DNA of 8,205 nucleotides, from the NCBI GenBank assembly GCA_051745265.1, contig JBNJDW010000074.1:1-8205 (forward strand), written 5' to 3'. Each line of letters starts with the position of its first letter. Within the stretch, counting starts at the first letter, position 1. The translations under genes and the position numbers were made by a program. The notes under the pieces were generated by a model. It was not told where the DNA came from, searched no databases, and saw only the letters and a program-made list of their open reading frames with translations. Shown one piece after another: positions 1 through 5,093 of the stretch. Source of the DNA: JBNJDW01 sp051745265 (lineage in GTDB: Bacteria > Pseudomonadota > Alphaproteobacteria > Micavibrionales > CSBR16-224).

Positions 1-52
1 ATAAAACGCCAAGGCCATGCTACAACCCAGTTGTTGAGAAGCGCATTCATGA
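1..52. other. Unassigned 5' edge sequence
   Basis: This stretch should encode the glycine-rich GGGxYDR region of the cyclo-ligase that ends at 205, but in that frame it has stops at 2-4, 35-37 and 50-52 and no such motif. Another + frame is open from base 1 to a TAA at 67-69, and a minus-strand frame opens with ATG at 50-48; neither gives a protein I recognise. It may be a chimeric contig edge or the far side of a rearrangement. Confidence 0.4.
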
Positions 53-205
53 ACGATTGCCGGTTATAAAAAGGCGGGATTACCGTTGCTGACCTTTGGT
101 CTTGCCTTTGAATGTCAAAAGTTTGACAAACTGCATGTAGAAGGCCATGATCAGCCCCTGAATTATATTGTAACGGAAGCGGCGTTGTATCAGCCCGCAC
201 TATAG
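53..205 (+). CDS. 5-formyltetrahydrofolate cyclo-ligase, C-terminal fragment
   Basis: This is the end of a 5-formyltetrahydrofolate cyclo-ligase (methenyltetrahydrofolate synthetase, YgfA/FAU1 family), a cytosolic enzyme that uses ATP to turn 5-formyl-THF into 5,10-methenyl-THF. About 50 codons remain, ending at TAG 203-205. The conserved C-terminal block is clear: LLTFGLAFECQ, then VEGHDQPLNYIVTE, matching the family pattern GLAFxxQ...PHDxxLDxIVTE. The residues just before (TIAGYKKAG) also fit the family helix after GGGxYDR. The GGGxYDR motif is absent because the frame is broken by TGA at 50-52. ymdB starts 17 bases downstream; cyclo-ligase followed by ymdB is a common alphaproteobacterial pairing, which supports the call. 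Whether the gene is truly broken or only cut by an assembly edge cannot be told here. The identification is fairly firm; the 5' boundary is not. Confidence 0.72.
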   Translation, partial: TIAGYKKAGLPLLTFGLAFECQKFDKLHVEGHDQPLNYIVTEAALYQPAL

Positions 206-222
206 AAAGAACCGGTAACGCT

Positions 223-1032
223 ATGAATTTATTATTTTTAGGCGACATTGTGGGCAGCCCCGGGCGTGAAGCGCTGGCGCGTTATCTGCCGCGATTGAAA
301 GACAGCCTTAATCTTGATTTTGTCGTTATAAATGGTGAAAACGCCGCGCATGGTTTTGGTATTACGGCGCAGATCTGCCATGAATTTTATGAACTGGGGG
401 TGGATTGTATTACGACCGGCAATCATGTCTGGGACCAACGGGAAATTAAATCCTATATCGAAAAGGATCCGCAACTGATCCGTCCTGTGAACTATCCGGC
501 GGGCGCGCCGGGGCGGGGTTATACAATCGTCGAGAATGATAAAGGCAAAAAACTTTGCGTTATCAATGTGATGACACGGCTTTTTATGGACCCGCTTGAT
601 GATCCTTTTGGCGCCGTTGAAAAGGTGCTGGCAGAGGTGCAACTGGGTGTAACCGTTGATGCGATTATGGTTGATGTCCATGGCGAGGCCAGCAGCGAAA
701 AAATGGGCATGGGGCATTTCTGTGACGGCTTTGTCAGTCTGGTTGTTGGCACGCATACGCATGTTCCCACCGCGGACGCCCAGATTCTGAGCGGCGGTAC
801 AGCCTATCAGACCGATGCCGGTATGTGCGGTTGCTATGACAGCATTATTGGTATGGACAAGGATATTTCCCTGAATAAAATGATCGATAAAGTCCCCGGG
901 GAGCGTATGCACCCGGCCTATGGCGAGGGGACAATATGCGGTATTTTTGTTGAGATCGATGATGATACCGGCCTTGCCCGCGCGGTTGAGCCTGTTCGTA
1001 TGGGACCGCAGCTTTTGCAGGCACGGCCTTGA
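223..1032 (+). CDS. ymdB: YmdB family metallophosphoesterase (TIGR00282)
   Basis: This 269-residue cytosolic calcineurin-like phosphoesterase belongs to the YmdB/TIGR00282 family, whose Bacillus member hydrolyses 2',3'-cyclic nucleotides and affects biofilm and sporulation gene expression. Length matches the family. Every expected metal ligand is visible: D8 in LFLGDIVG, E39-N40 in INGENAAHGFG, N67-H68 in TTGNHVWD, H153 in VDVHGEASSEK, and H178/H180 in VGTHTHVPTAD. The family-typical YQTDAGMCG and SIIGMDKD blocks follow (about 195-214). The ATG at 223 starts directly into the first beta strand, so it is the natural start; the upstream purine-rich stretch (204-211) is a weak ribosome-binding site. 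The gene sits 17 bases after the cyclo-ligase and 32 bases before the DUF192 gene, so the three are probably one transcript. The physiological substrate in Alphaproteobacteria is not established to my knowledge. A long open frame on the opposite strand is only a shadow. Confidence 0.95.
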   Translation: MNLLFLGDIVGSPGREALARYLPRLKDSLNLDFVVINGENAAHGFGITAQICHEFYELGVDCITTGNHVWDQREIKSYIEKDPQLIRPVNYPAGAPGRGYTIVENDKGKKLCVINVMTRLFMDPLDDPFGAVEKVLAEVQLGVTVDAIMVDVHGEASSEKMGMGHFCDGFVSLVVGTHTHVPTADAQILSGGTAYQTDAGMCGCYDSIIGMDKDISLNKMIDKVPGERMHPAYGEGTICGIFVEIDDDTGLARAVEPVRMGPQLLQARP

Positions 1033-1054
1033 TCTATGAAAGACGACATTCAGT

Positions 1055-1058
1055 GAGG
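1055..1058 (+). promoter_or_regulatory. Ribosome-binding site for the DUF192 gene
   Basis: GAGG lies six bases before the ATG at 1065. This supports that ATG rather than the in-frame TTG at 1029, which overlaps the ymdB stop and would place 12 charged residues ahead of the signal peptide. Confidence 0.6.
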
Positions 1059-1064
1059 CTGCCA

Positions 1065-1559
1065 ATGTATAAGGGAATAATAACATCAGTCTTGACCATG
1101 CTTTTGATCTTGGGGGCGGCGCCATTTGTGTATGCCGATTCCTCGGCCCCGCCGAATATTGATCTGGCGACAGTTTGCGGTGCTTTTCAGATAGAAAAAC
1201 AAAATGGTGAAACCATTGACCTCAGCCTTGAAATCGCGGCAAGTCCTGAACGCTTAACCAATGGGCTGATGCATCGTGAATATCTTGCTCCCGAAGGCGG
1301 CATGCTGTTTGTTCTTAAACCGGCCCGCAAGATGGCAATGTGGATGAAAAACACATTGATTCCCTTGGATATTCTTTATATCGCCCCGGATAGGACGATT
1401 ATCAAGATCCATGAAAATGCTGTGCCTCATGATCTGACGCCGCTGCCTTCAGGGGGCGTTATTGGCTATGCGATTGAGCTTAGAGGCGGCGCTGCAGAAC
1501 GCCTTGGCCTGTCTGTCGGGGATTATCTGGCCGGTTTTGATGAAATATTGACATTTTAA
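1065..1559 (+). CDS. Secreted DUF192 domain protein
   Basis: This 164-residue protein belongs to DUF192 (PF02643), a small beta-rich family without an agreed function, common in Alphaproteobacteria and archaea. From the ATG at 1065 there is a clear Sec signal peptide: a lysine at position 3, a hydrophobic core to about residue 22, and a VYA-D cleavage site after residue 24. The mature protein is therefore probably periplasmic. The DUF192 core covers about 52-155 with its hallmark motifs: GLMHR (67-71), GGMLFVL, MWMKNTLIPLDILYI (92-106), and the closing IELRGGAAERLGLSVGD. The in-frame TTG at 1029 would overlap the ymdB stop but would bury the signal peptide behind 12 residues, so I prefer the ATG. 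tRNA-Pro lies 42 bases downstream. Family assignment is secure; the function is unknown. Confidence 0.88.
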   Translation: MYKGIITSVLTMLLILGAAPFVYADSSAPPNIDLATVCGAFQIEKQNGETIDLSLEIAASPERLTNGLMHREYLAPEGGMLFVLKPARKMAMWMKNTLIPLDILYIAPDRTIIKIHENAVPHDLTPLPSGGVIGYAIELRGGAAERLGLSVGDYLAGFDEILTF

Positions 1560-1601
1560 CCTTGCGCCCGGCGCTAAAAACCTGTAGACAATCTAAGTCG
1601 T

Positions 1602-1678
1602 CGGGGCATAGCGCAGCCTGGTAGCGCGCCTGTTTTGGGTACAGGAGGTCGGGAGTTCGAATCCCCCTGCCCCGACCA
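1602..1678 (+). tRNA. tRNA-Pro (anticodon TGG)
   Basis: A full 77-base cloverleaf can be drawn. The acceptor stem pairs CGGGGCA (1602-1608) with TGCCCCG (1668-1674). The anticodon stem pairs CCTGT (1629-1633) with ACAGG (1641-1645) around the loop TTTGGGT, with anticodon TGG at 1636-1638. The T-loop GTTCGAATC is standard. The discriminator is A, and CCA is encoded at 1676-1678. Seven T residues follow at once (1679-1685), which may help end transcription. The UGG anticodon serves proline CCA and, with modification, other CCN codons. Confidence 0.97.
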
Positions 1679-1756
1679 TTTTTTTAAGCTTCCCTTGCTT
1701 TGCCAGTTCTTTTTATCTGTAACAGCCGTATGGCCGTAATTTTTCCGGCTTTCTTC

Positions 1757-1784
1757 TTTACGCCCGATGCTGTTCTATTATACT
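1757..1784 (+). promoter_or_regulatory. Possible sigma-70-type promoter for the NDUFS4-like gene
   Basis: TTTACG at 1757-1762 and TATACT at 1779-1784, separated by 16 bases, match the -35 and -10 consensus in 4 and 5 of 6 positions. They lie about 40 bases before the start at 1826, in the otherwise empty stretch after tRNA-Pro. This is visual matching only. Confidence 0.33.
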
Positions 1785-1825
1785 GTTTCCAAGAATAATG
1801 AGAAAATAGCGGTCAGGATACAATA

Positions 1826-2239
1826 ATGAAAACACGTGTTCGGATATACAAGCCGGTTAAAAATACCATGCAGTCGGGCCGGGGCGGCCACCAGCAGCAA
1901 TGGGTTCTGGAGGGGTTGGCCTTAACACCGCGTGTGCCGGAACAGCTGATGGGCTGGATAAGCTCTGAAGATACAAATAATCAGATCCGCCTTAAATTTG
2001 ACAGCAAAGAAGCTGCGATTGCCTTTGCAGAATCAAAAGGCTGGGTATTCGATGTTGAAGAACGCCATGACCGCAAAGTCAAACCGCGCAATTATCTGGA
2101 TAACTTTAAATACCGTCCGGTAGAATATCAGCCGGATTCAGCCAAAGCGGCAGGGAAGGGCAAGGCAAAGGCCCGTCCTGCGACCGGAAAAAAATCTTCG
2201 GCGACTTCCGGCTCGACAAAGCGTAGTAAAAAAGCTTAA
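1826..2239 (+). CDS. NDUFS4-like 'ETC complex I subunit' with a basic C-terminal tail
   Basis: This 137-residue protein is the alphaproteobacterial homologue of the mitochondrial complex I accessory subunit NDUFS4 (18 kDa, PF04800). It is expected on the cytoplasmic arm of NADH:ubiquinone oxidoreductase near the NADH-binding module. Family features are plain: RIYKPVKNTMQSG at residues 5-17, QQWVLEG (24-30), LMGWISSEDTNNQIRLKFDS (41-60), KEAAIAFAESKGW (61-73), and the closing NYLDNFKYRP (89-98). ATG 1826 is preceded by AGGA at 1815-1818 with seven bases between, so the start is firm. The oddity is residues 105-137: 33 residues made mostly of K, A, S, G and T, with 9 Lys and 2 Arg and no acidic residue. 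Homologues as I know them usually end near residue 100. The tail could be disordered and bind nucleic acid or another subunit. The gene lies between two tRNA genes on the same strand. Confidence 0.9.
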   Translation: MKTRVRIYKPVKNTMQSGRGGHQQQWVLEGLALTPRVPEQLMGWISSEDTNNQIRLKFDSKEAAIAFAESKGWVFDVEERHDRKVKPRNYLDNFKYRPVEYQPDSAKAAGKGKAKARPATGKKSSATSGSTKRSKKA

Positions 2240-2282
2240 TATAAGCGCATGGGGGCAGGTGACTGTTCCATATATATTCCGG

Positions 2283-2359
2283 GCGCCCTTAGCTCAACCG
2301 GATAGAGCAACTGCCTTCTAAGCAGTAGGTTGCAGGTTCGAGTCCTGCAGGGCGCGCCA
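2283..2359 (+). tRNA. tRNA-Arg (anticodon TCT)
   Basis: A complete 77-base tRNA. The acceptor stem pairs GCGCCCT (2283-2289) with AGGGCGC (2349-2355). The D-stem pairs GCTC (2292-2295) with GAGC (2305-2308). The anticodon stem pairs ACTGC (2310-2314) with GCAGT (2322-2326) around CTTCTAA, giving anticodon TCT at 2317-2319. The T-arm carries GGTTCGAGTCC. The discriminator is G and CCA is encoded at 2357-2359. It reads AGA and probably AGG. It starts 43 bases after the NDUFS4-like gene with no clear promoter between, so read-through transcription and processing are possible. A short T-rich run follows at 2364-2369. Confidence 0.97.
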
Positions 2360-2418
2360 ATCTCTTTTTAAAGGACATGTTAAGCAACACAGCCTAGTTT
2401 GAAAAAGGGTGAAAATTG

Positions 2419-3819
2419 CTAAACTTTTTTCCGGTTATGCGCCAGCACCGTACGGGCGTTTTGCTCGATATAGTCAATGATCTTGCTGGCGACATCAACG
2501 CCGGTTGATTTTTCAACACCTTCAAGTCCGGGGGATGAGTTGACCTCCAGTATTTTGGGGCCGTCACCAGCCCTGATAATATCGACACCGGCAACGTTAA
2601 GGCCCAGTGCGCGGGCGGCCCTGACGGCGATTTTACGTTCTTCGGGGGTGATCTTTATTTTAGCCCCTTTGCCGCCGCGGTGAATATTGCTGCGGAATTC
2701 GCCCTCGCGGGCTGTGCGTTTCATGGCGGCGACCACTTTGCGGCCAACAACAAAGCAGCGAATATCCGTGCCTTTGGCCTCTTCAATATATTCCTGAACC
2801 AGAATATTGGCCCGTAAGCCCTGAAAGGCACCAATGACCGATTCTGCCGCCTGCTGGGTTTCTGCCAGTACAACACCATTGCCCTGCGTACTGTCGAGCA
2901 GCTTAATCACCAGCGGCGCATTACCGACCAGATCAATAACCTCTTCGGTATGTTCAGAAGATTTTGTAAAAGCGGTTTTCGGCATCGGCAGTTTATTCTG
3001 CGCCATAATCTGATGGGCATAGAGTTTGTCACGAGAGGCGTTAATGGCCTGTGCCCGGTTGATACAATAGGTGCCCATGGTTTCGAACTGGCGGACCACA
3101 GCCGTGCCAAAAAATGTCAGGCTGGAGGCAATGCGCGGAATAATCGCATCATAACGTTCATAGCTGCGGTCAAAATGATGAACGGCGGCGCCTTCATAGG
3201 CGATATTCATATAACATTGCGAGGTACGGACCAGCTCTGCTTCATGGCCGCGGGCTCTTGCCGTTTCCAGCAAACGTTTGGTCGAGTAAATATTCTTGCT
3301 TTCACTGAGAATGCCAATGCGCAGCGGCTTGAATTCGCGGTCTTTTTTCTCATGCTGGTCATATATCGATAACGGCGGAATACCGTGAATACAGGATTTG
3401 GCCGGATTGACGATACTGTTCTCGGGCAGGGCGGAGCGGCCCAGCAGCATGCGGTACTGCATGCCTTCCCGGTTGGACAGCGTCATTTCTATGGGCCATT
3501 TCTGGCCGCCAATATCAATCAGTGTTTCGATGACATAGCGAAGTTCGGTATCACCGTTGGAGCTGGTCACTTCCCGCTCATCAATCACCTTGGCCGAGCA
3601 ATGCAGGATCAGATCCGGTTTATCCGGTGTCGGCTTTACAATGAAATGAACCCGTTTGCCGCTTTTGGACATATAGGGTTCAACATACAGCGCATGCAGG
3701 GAAGATGTCGTCGCACCTGTATCTATTTTGGCCTTGATCGCCGGGATTTTTAGGCCGGGTAAATTAAGCCATTCTTCCCAGCCCAGAGCCAGCGGCATTG
3801 GTTTTGTTGTTTTTGCCAT
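2419..3819 (-). CDS. RimB-like retropepsin domain fused to a RimK-type ATP-grasp glutamate ligase
   Basis: This is a two-domain cytosolic protein of 466 residues from the ATG at 3819. Residues about 9-150 match PF05618, often labelled 'ATP-dependent zinc protease' but carrying a retroviral-type aspartic protease signature: KIDTGATTSSLHA with D33-T-G-A36, and LLGRSAL at 125-131. Residues about 165-466 are a RimK-family ligase: IGILSES start, SRDK (262-265), ATP-binding K306, the STQGNGVVLAET loop (310-321), QEYI with E343, and the metal ligands D413, E425 and N427 in ILEVNSSPG. RimK adds glutamates to the C-terminus of ribosomal protein S6; separate RimB proteins are linked to it in Pseudomonas. 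The substrate here is not known. All catalytic residues I can check are present. A GTG at 3834 could add five residues; neither start has a good ribosome-binding site. It lies 35 bases after the zntB stop, probably in one operon. Confidence 0.9.
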   Translation of the reverse strand: MAKTTKPMPLALGWEEWLNLPGLKIPAIKAKIDTGATTSSLHALYVEPYMSKSGKRVHFIVKPTPDKPDLILHCSAKVIDEREVTSSNGDTELRYVIETLIDIGGQKWPIEMTLSNREGMQYRMLLGRSALPENSIVNPAKSCIHGIPPLSIYDQHEKKDREFKPLRIGILSESKNIYSTKRLLETARARGHEAELVRTSQCYMNIAYEGAAVHHFDRSYERYDAIIPRIASSLTFFGTAVVRQFETMGTYCINRAQAINASRDKLYAHQIMAQNKLPMPKTAFTKSSEHTEEVIDLVGNAPLVIKLLDSTQGNGVVLAETQQAAESVIGAFQGLRANILVQEYIEEAKGTDIRCFVVGRKVVAAMKRTAREGEFRSNIHRGGKGAKIKITPEERKIAVRAARALGLNVAGVDIIRAGDGPKILEVNSSPGLEGVEKSTGVDVASKIIDYIEQNARTVLAHNRKKV

Positions 3820-3854
3820 TTTTGATATACACACCGTTTAAAGTTAGAAAGAGA

Positions 3855-4832
3855 TTAAAACCATTTTGCCTTTTTAAACAATAAGATTTGACAAAGAATT
3901 AAGATCAAGAGTCCACCGATAAAGATCCAGAAAGCATGCGGGTTTTCAGCGCCGGGAATACCGCCGACATTAATGCCGAGCAACCCGGTTAAAAAGCCGA
4001 GTGGCAAGAAGATAGCAGCAATGACCGATAACATATACATATTTCGGTTCAGGGCATCGGCAAGGGTGGTTGTCAATTCGTCCTGAATGATCTGGGTGCG
4101 TTCACGCAGCATATCCAGGTCTTCAACCAGACGAAGGCTATAACTGCTGTATTCCTGTAGCTGCCATTTATTCTGCGTTGAAAGGCCTGTAAAATCCTGA
4201 TTGCGAAGCTGGGACAAAACATCGCGCTGCGGGCCCAGATAGCGGCGCAGGGTAATGGCTTTTTTGCGGGTCTGAATAATCTGGTTGCGTAGGGCCCGGT
4301 TAGGCTCGTCTATCAGGGCTTCTTCCAAAGTATCGCAGCGTTCTTCGATTGTCTCGATAACGGGGGCGATGCGTTGGGTCAGGCGGTCAATAAGATAACA
4401 TAGTAGATCCCCGCCTGTTTGCGGCGCAATGCCGCGTTCGAGTTGTTCAACCAGATCCTGAACGGATTTCAAGACCCGGCGACGGACGGTAATTACGCGT
4501 TCCTGATCAATCCAGATGCGAAGGGAGATCATGTCTTCGGGCCGTTCCGGGTTTTCGGTGTTGACCCCACGCAGAATGATCAATAAGCCGTTTTCAAAAT
4601 GCTCCAGCCGCGGGCGTGTATCTTGGGCCAGCAGGGCGCCGGTAATGATCGGATTAAGGCTCATGCTGTTCTGTAGAAAGGATTCCGTATCAGGATTCAG
4701 CGCATCCAGATGCCACCAGGTCATATAGGCATCATTTGAAACACCGGTTTCCTTGGCGTTAATAACCTTGCCCTGCCCATTAAAATCATAGCAATAGACG
4801 CAAAAGTCATCTTTTTCGGTGACATCAACCAT
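3855..4832 (-). CDS. zntB: ZntB/CorA-family divalent metal transporter
   Basis: This 325-residue inner-membrane protein belongs to the CorA/2-TM-GxN superfamily. It has a long cytoplasmic domain rich in charged helices (about 1-265, including the long helix around residues 140-205), then two C-terminal membrane segments at about 268-285 and 300-318, and a basic KKAKWF end. The pore-loop signature after the first membrane segment reads GIN (286-288) followed by VGGIPG. The GIN triplet with this loop is typical of ZntB, a zinc transporter, and not of the magnesium channel CorA, which has GMN. Such proteins work as pentamers. The start is ATG 4832 because AAGGA sits six bases before it; an in-frame TTG at 4859 would add nine residues without such a site. 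A small possible ORF upstream ends in a TGATG overlap with this start. The metal specificity is inferred from the motif only. Confidence 0.9.
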   Translation of the reverse strand: MVDVTEKDDFCVYCYDFNGQGKVINAKETGVSNDAYMTWWHLDALNPDTESFLQNSMSLNPIITGALLAQDTRPRLEHFENGLLIILRGVNTENPERPEDMISLRIWIDQERVITVRRRVLKSVQDLVEQLERGIAPQTGGDLLCYLIDRLTQRIAPVIETIEERCDTLEEALIDEPNRALRNQIIQTRKKAITLRRYLGPQRDVLSQLRNQDFTGLSTQNKWQLQEYSSYSLRLVEDLDMLRERTQIIQDELTTTLADALNRNMYMLSVIAAIFLPLGFLTGLLGINVGGIPGAENPHAFWIFIGGLLILILCQILLFKKAKWF

Positions 4833-4918
4833 CAGGCTTCCTTTTTCATGTGTGGGCAAAGTCTAACGCTTTTGACAAAGCGCGCCAAGGGTTTTAATGC
4901 TTTTGGAGCGGTCGTCAT
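4832..4918 (-). CDS. Possible 28-codon leader ORF overlapping the zntB start
   Basis: On the minus strand, AAAGGA (4928-4923) is followed four bases later by ATG 4918 and a 28-codon frame rich in lysine, arginine and hydrophobic residues (beginning MTTAPKALKPLARFVKSVRL). Its TGA at 4834-4832 shares one base with the zntB ATG, giving the TGATG arrangement typical of translational coupling. I recognise no family. It could be a coupled leader peptide, or chance: the frame is short and only its position and ribosome-binding site support it. Confidence 0.33.
   Translation of the reverse strand: MTTAPKALKPLARFVKSVRLCPHMKKEA
4839..4843 (-). promoter_or_regulatory. Ribosome-binding site for zntB
   Basis: On the minus strand AAGGA ends six bases before ATG 4832. 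It is the best ribosome-binding site in the window and decides the zntB start against the upstream TTG at 4859. It lies inside the coding part of the possible leader ORF. Confidence 0.7.
4872..4898 (+). promoter_or_regulatory. Possible sigma-70-type promoter toward tolC
   Basis: TTGACA (4872-4877, perfect -35 match) and TTTAAT (4893-4898, 5 of 6 to the -10 consensus) are separated by 15 bases, slightly short. If used, the tolC transcript would have a leader of about 190 bases spanning the palindromes near 5000-5047. Visual match only. Confidence 0.28.
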
Positions 4919-4987
4919 AAAATCCTTTAATAACCGAAACCTATGCGCCATTGTTTATGTAGAGATTGATCGTACCCTGTTTACATT

Positions 4988-5047
4988 TTCTTAAGAACGA
5001 TGCGGCATAGTAAGAACTATTGCGTATCTGCATATTGTTGTGCACAA
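4988..5047. promoter_or_regulatory. Cluster of short palindromes and a direct repeat before tolC
   Basis: Within 60 bases there are a perfect 10-base palindrome TTCTTAAGAA (4988-4997), a direct repeat TAAGAAC at 4992-4998 and 5011-5017 (19 bases apart, start to start), and a second perfect palindrome TTGTGCACAA (5038-5047), which also fits the inverted repeat ATTGT-5-ACAAT (5034-5048). The cluster lies in the non-coding stretch between the divergent zntB and tolC genes and may hold an operator for either. No known regulator is recognised. Confidence 0.3.
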
Positions 5048-5093
5048 TAAAGACAGGCAGCGTTCGCTGTATCAAAGGGGCTTTAAGCAAGAA

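Noticed and set aside
66..76. Programmed frameshift at the A-run in the cyclo-ligase fragment
   Set aside because: The alternative frame upstream does not give the conserved GGGxYDR region, whereas the same frame already fits the family back to position 53, so slippage would not restore the gene.
238..1125. Long open frame (about 295 codons) on the minus strand opposite ymdB
   Set aside because: It is antisense to a clear YmdB protein with all metal ligands, its translation shows no family pattern, and its openness follows from the codon use of ymdB.
1564..1580. GCGCCCGGCGC hairpin after the DUF192 stop
   Set aside because: Four base pairs with a three-base loop and followed by A residues, not T; not an intrinsic terminator on the + strand.
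1548..1590. Perfect TTGACA (1548-1553) as a promoter for tRNA-Pro
   Set aside because: It overlaps the end of the DUF192 gene and no good -10 lies at proper spacing; GCTAAA is 19 bases away and TAAAAA 21. The weak TAGACA at 1585-1590 pairs only with a poor -35. I could not choose one.
1732..1759. Terminator between tRNA-Pro and the NDUFS4-like gene
   Set aside because: The only stem is GGCCG with CGGCT (5 pairs, one G-T) around a 9-base loop, and the following tract is TTCTTCTTT, interrupted by C. Too weak to call.
1602..2359. Integration island bounded by the two tRNA genes
   Set aside because: Both tRNAs are complete, no direct repeat of a tRNA 3' end was seen, there is no integrase, and the enclosed gene is an alphaproteobacterial core gene.
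2395..2430. Bidirectional terminator between tRNA-Arg and the convergent rimB-rimK gene
   Set aside because: AGTTT and AAACT can pair only over five A-T-rich positions with a 20-base loop; the T-run at 2425-2430 is within the coding end of the minus-strand gene.
2950..3753. Two open frames on the + strand opposite the RimB-RimK fusion
   Set aside because: They are shadows of a well-supported minus-strand gene and encode no recognisable domain.
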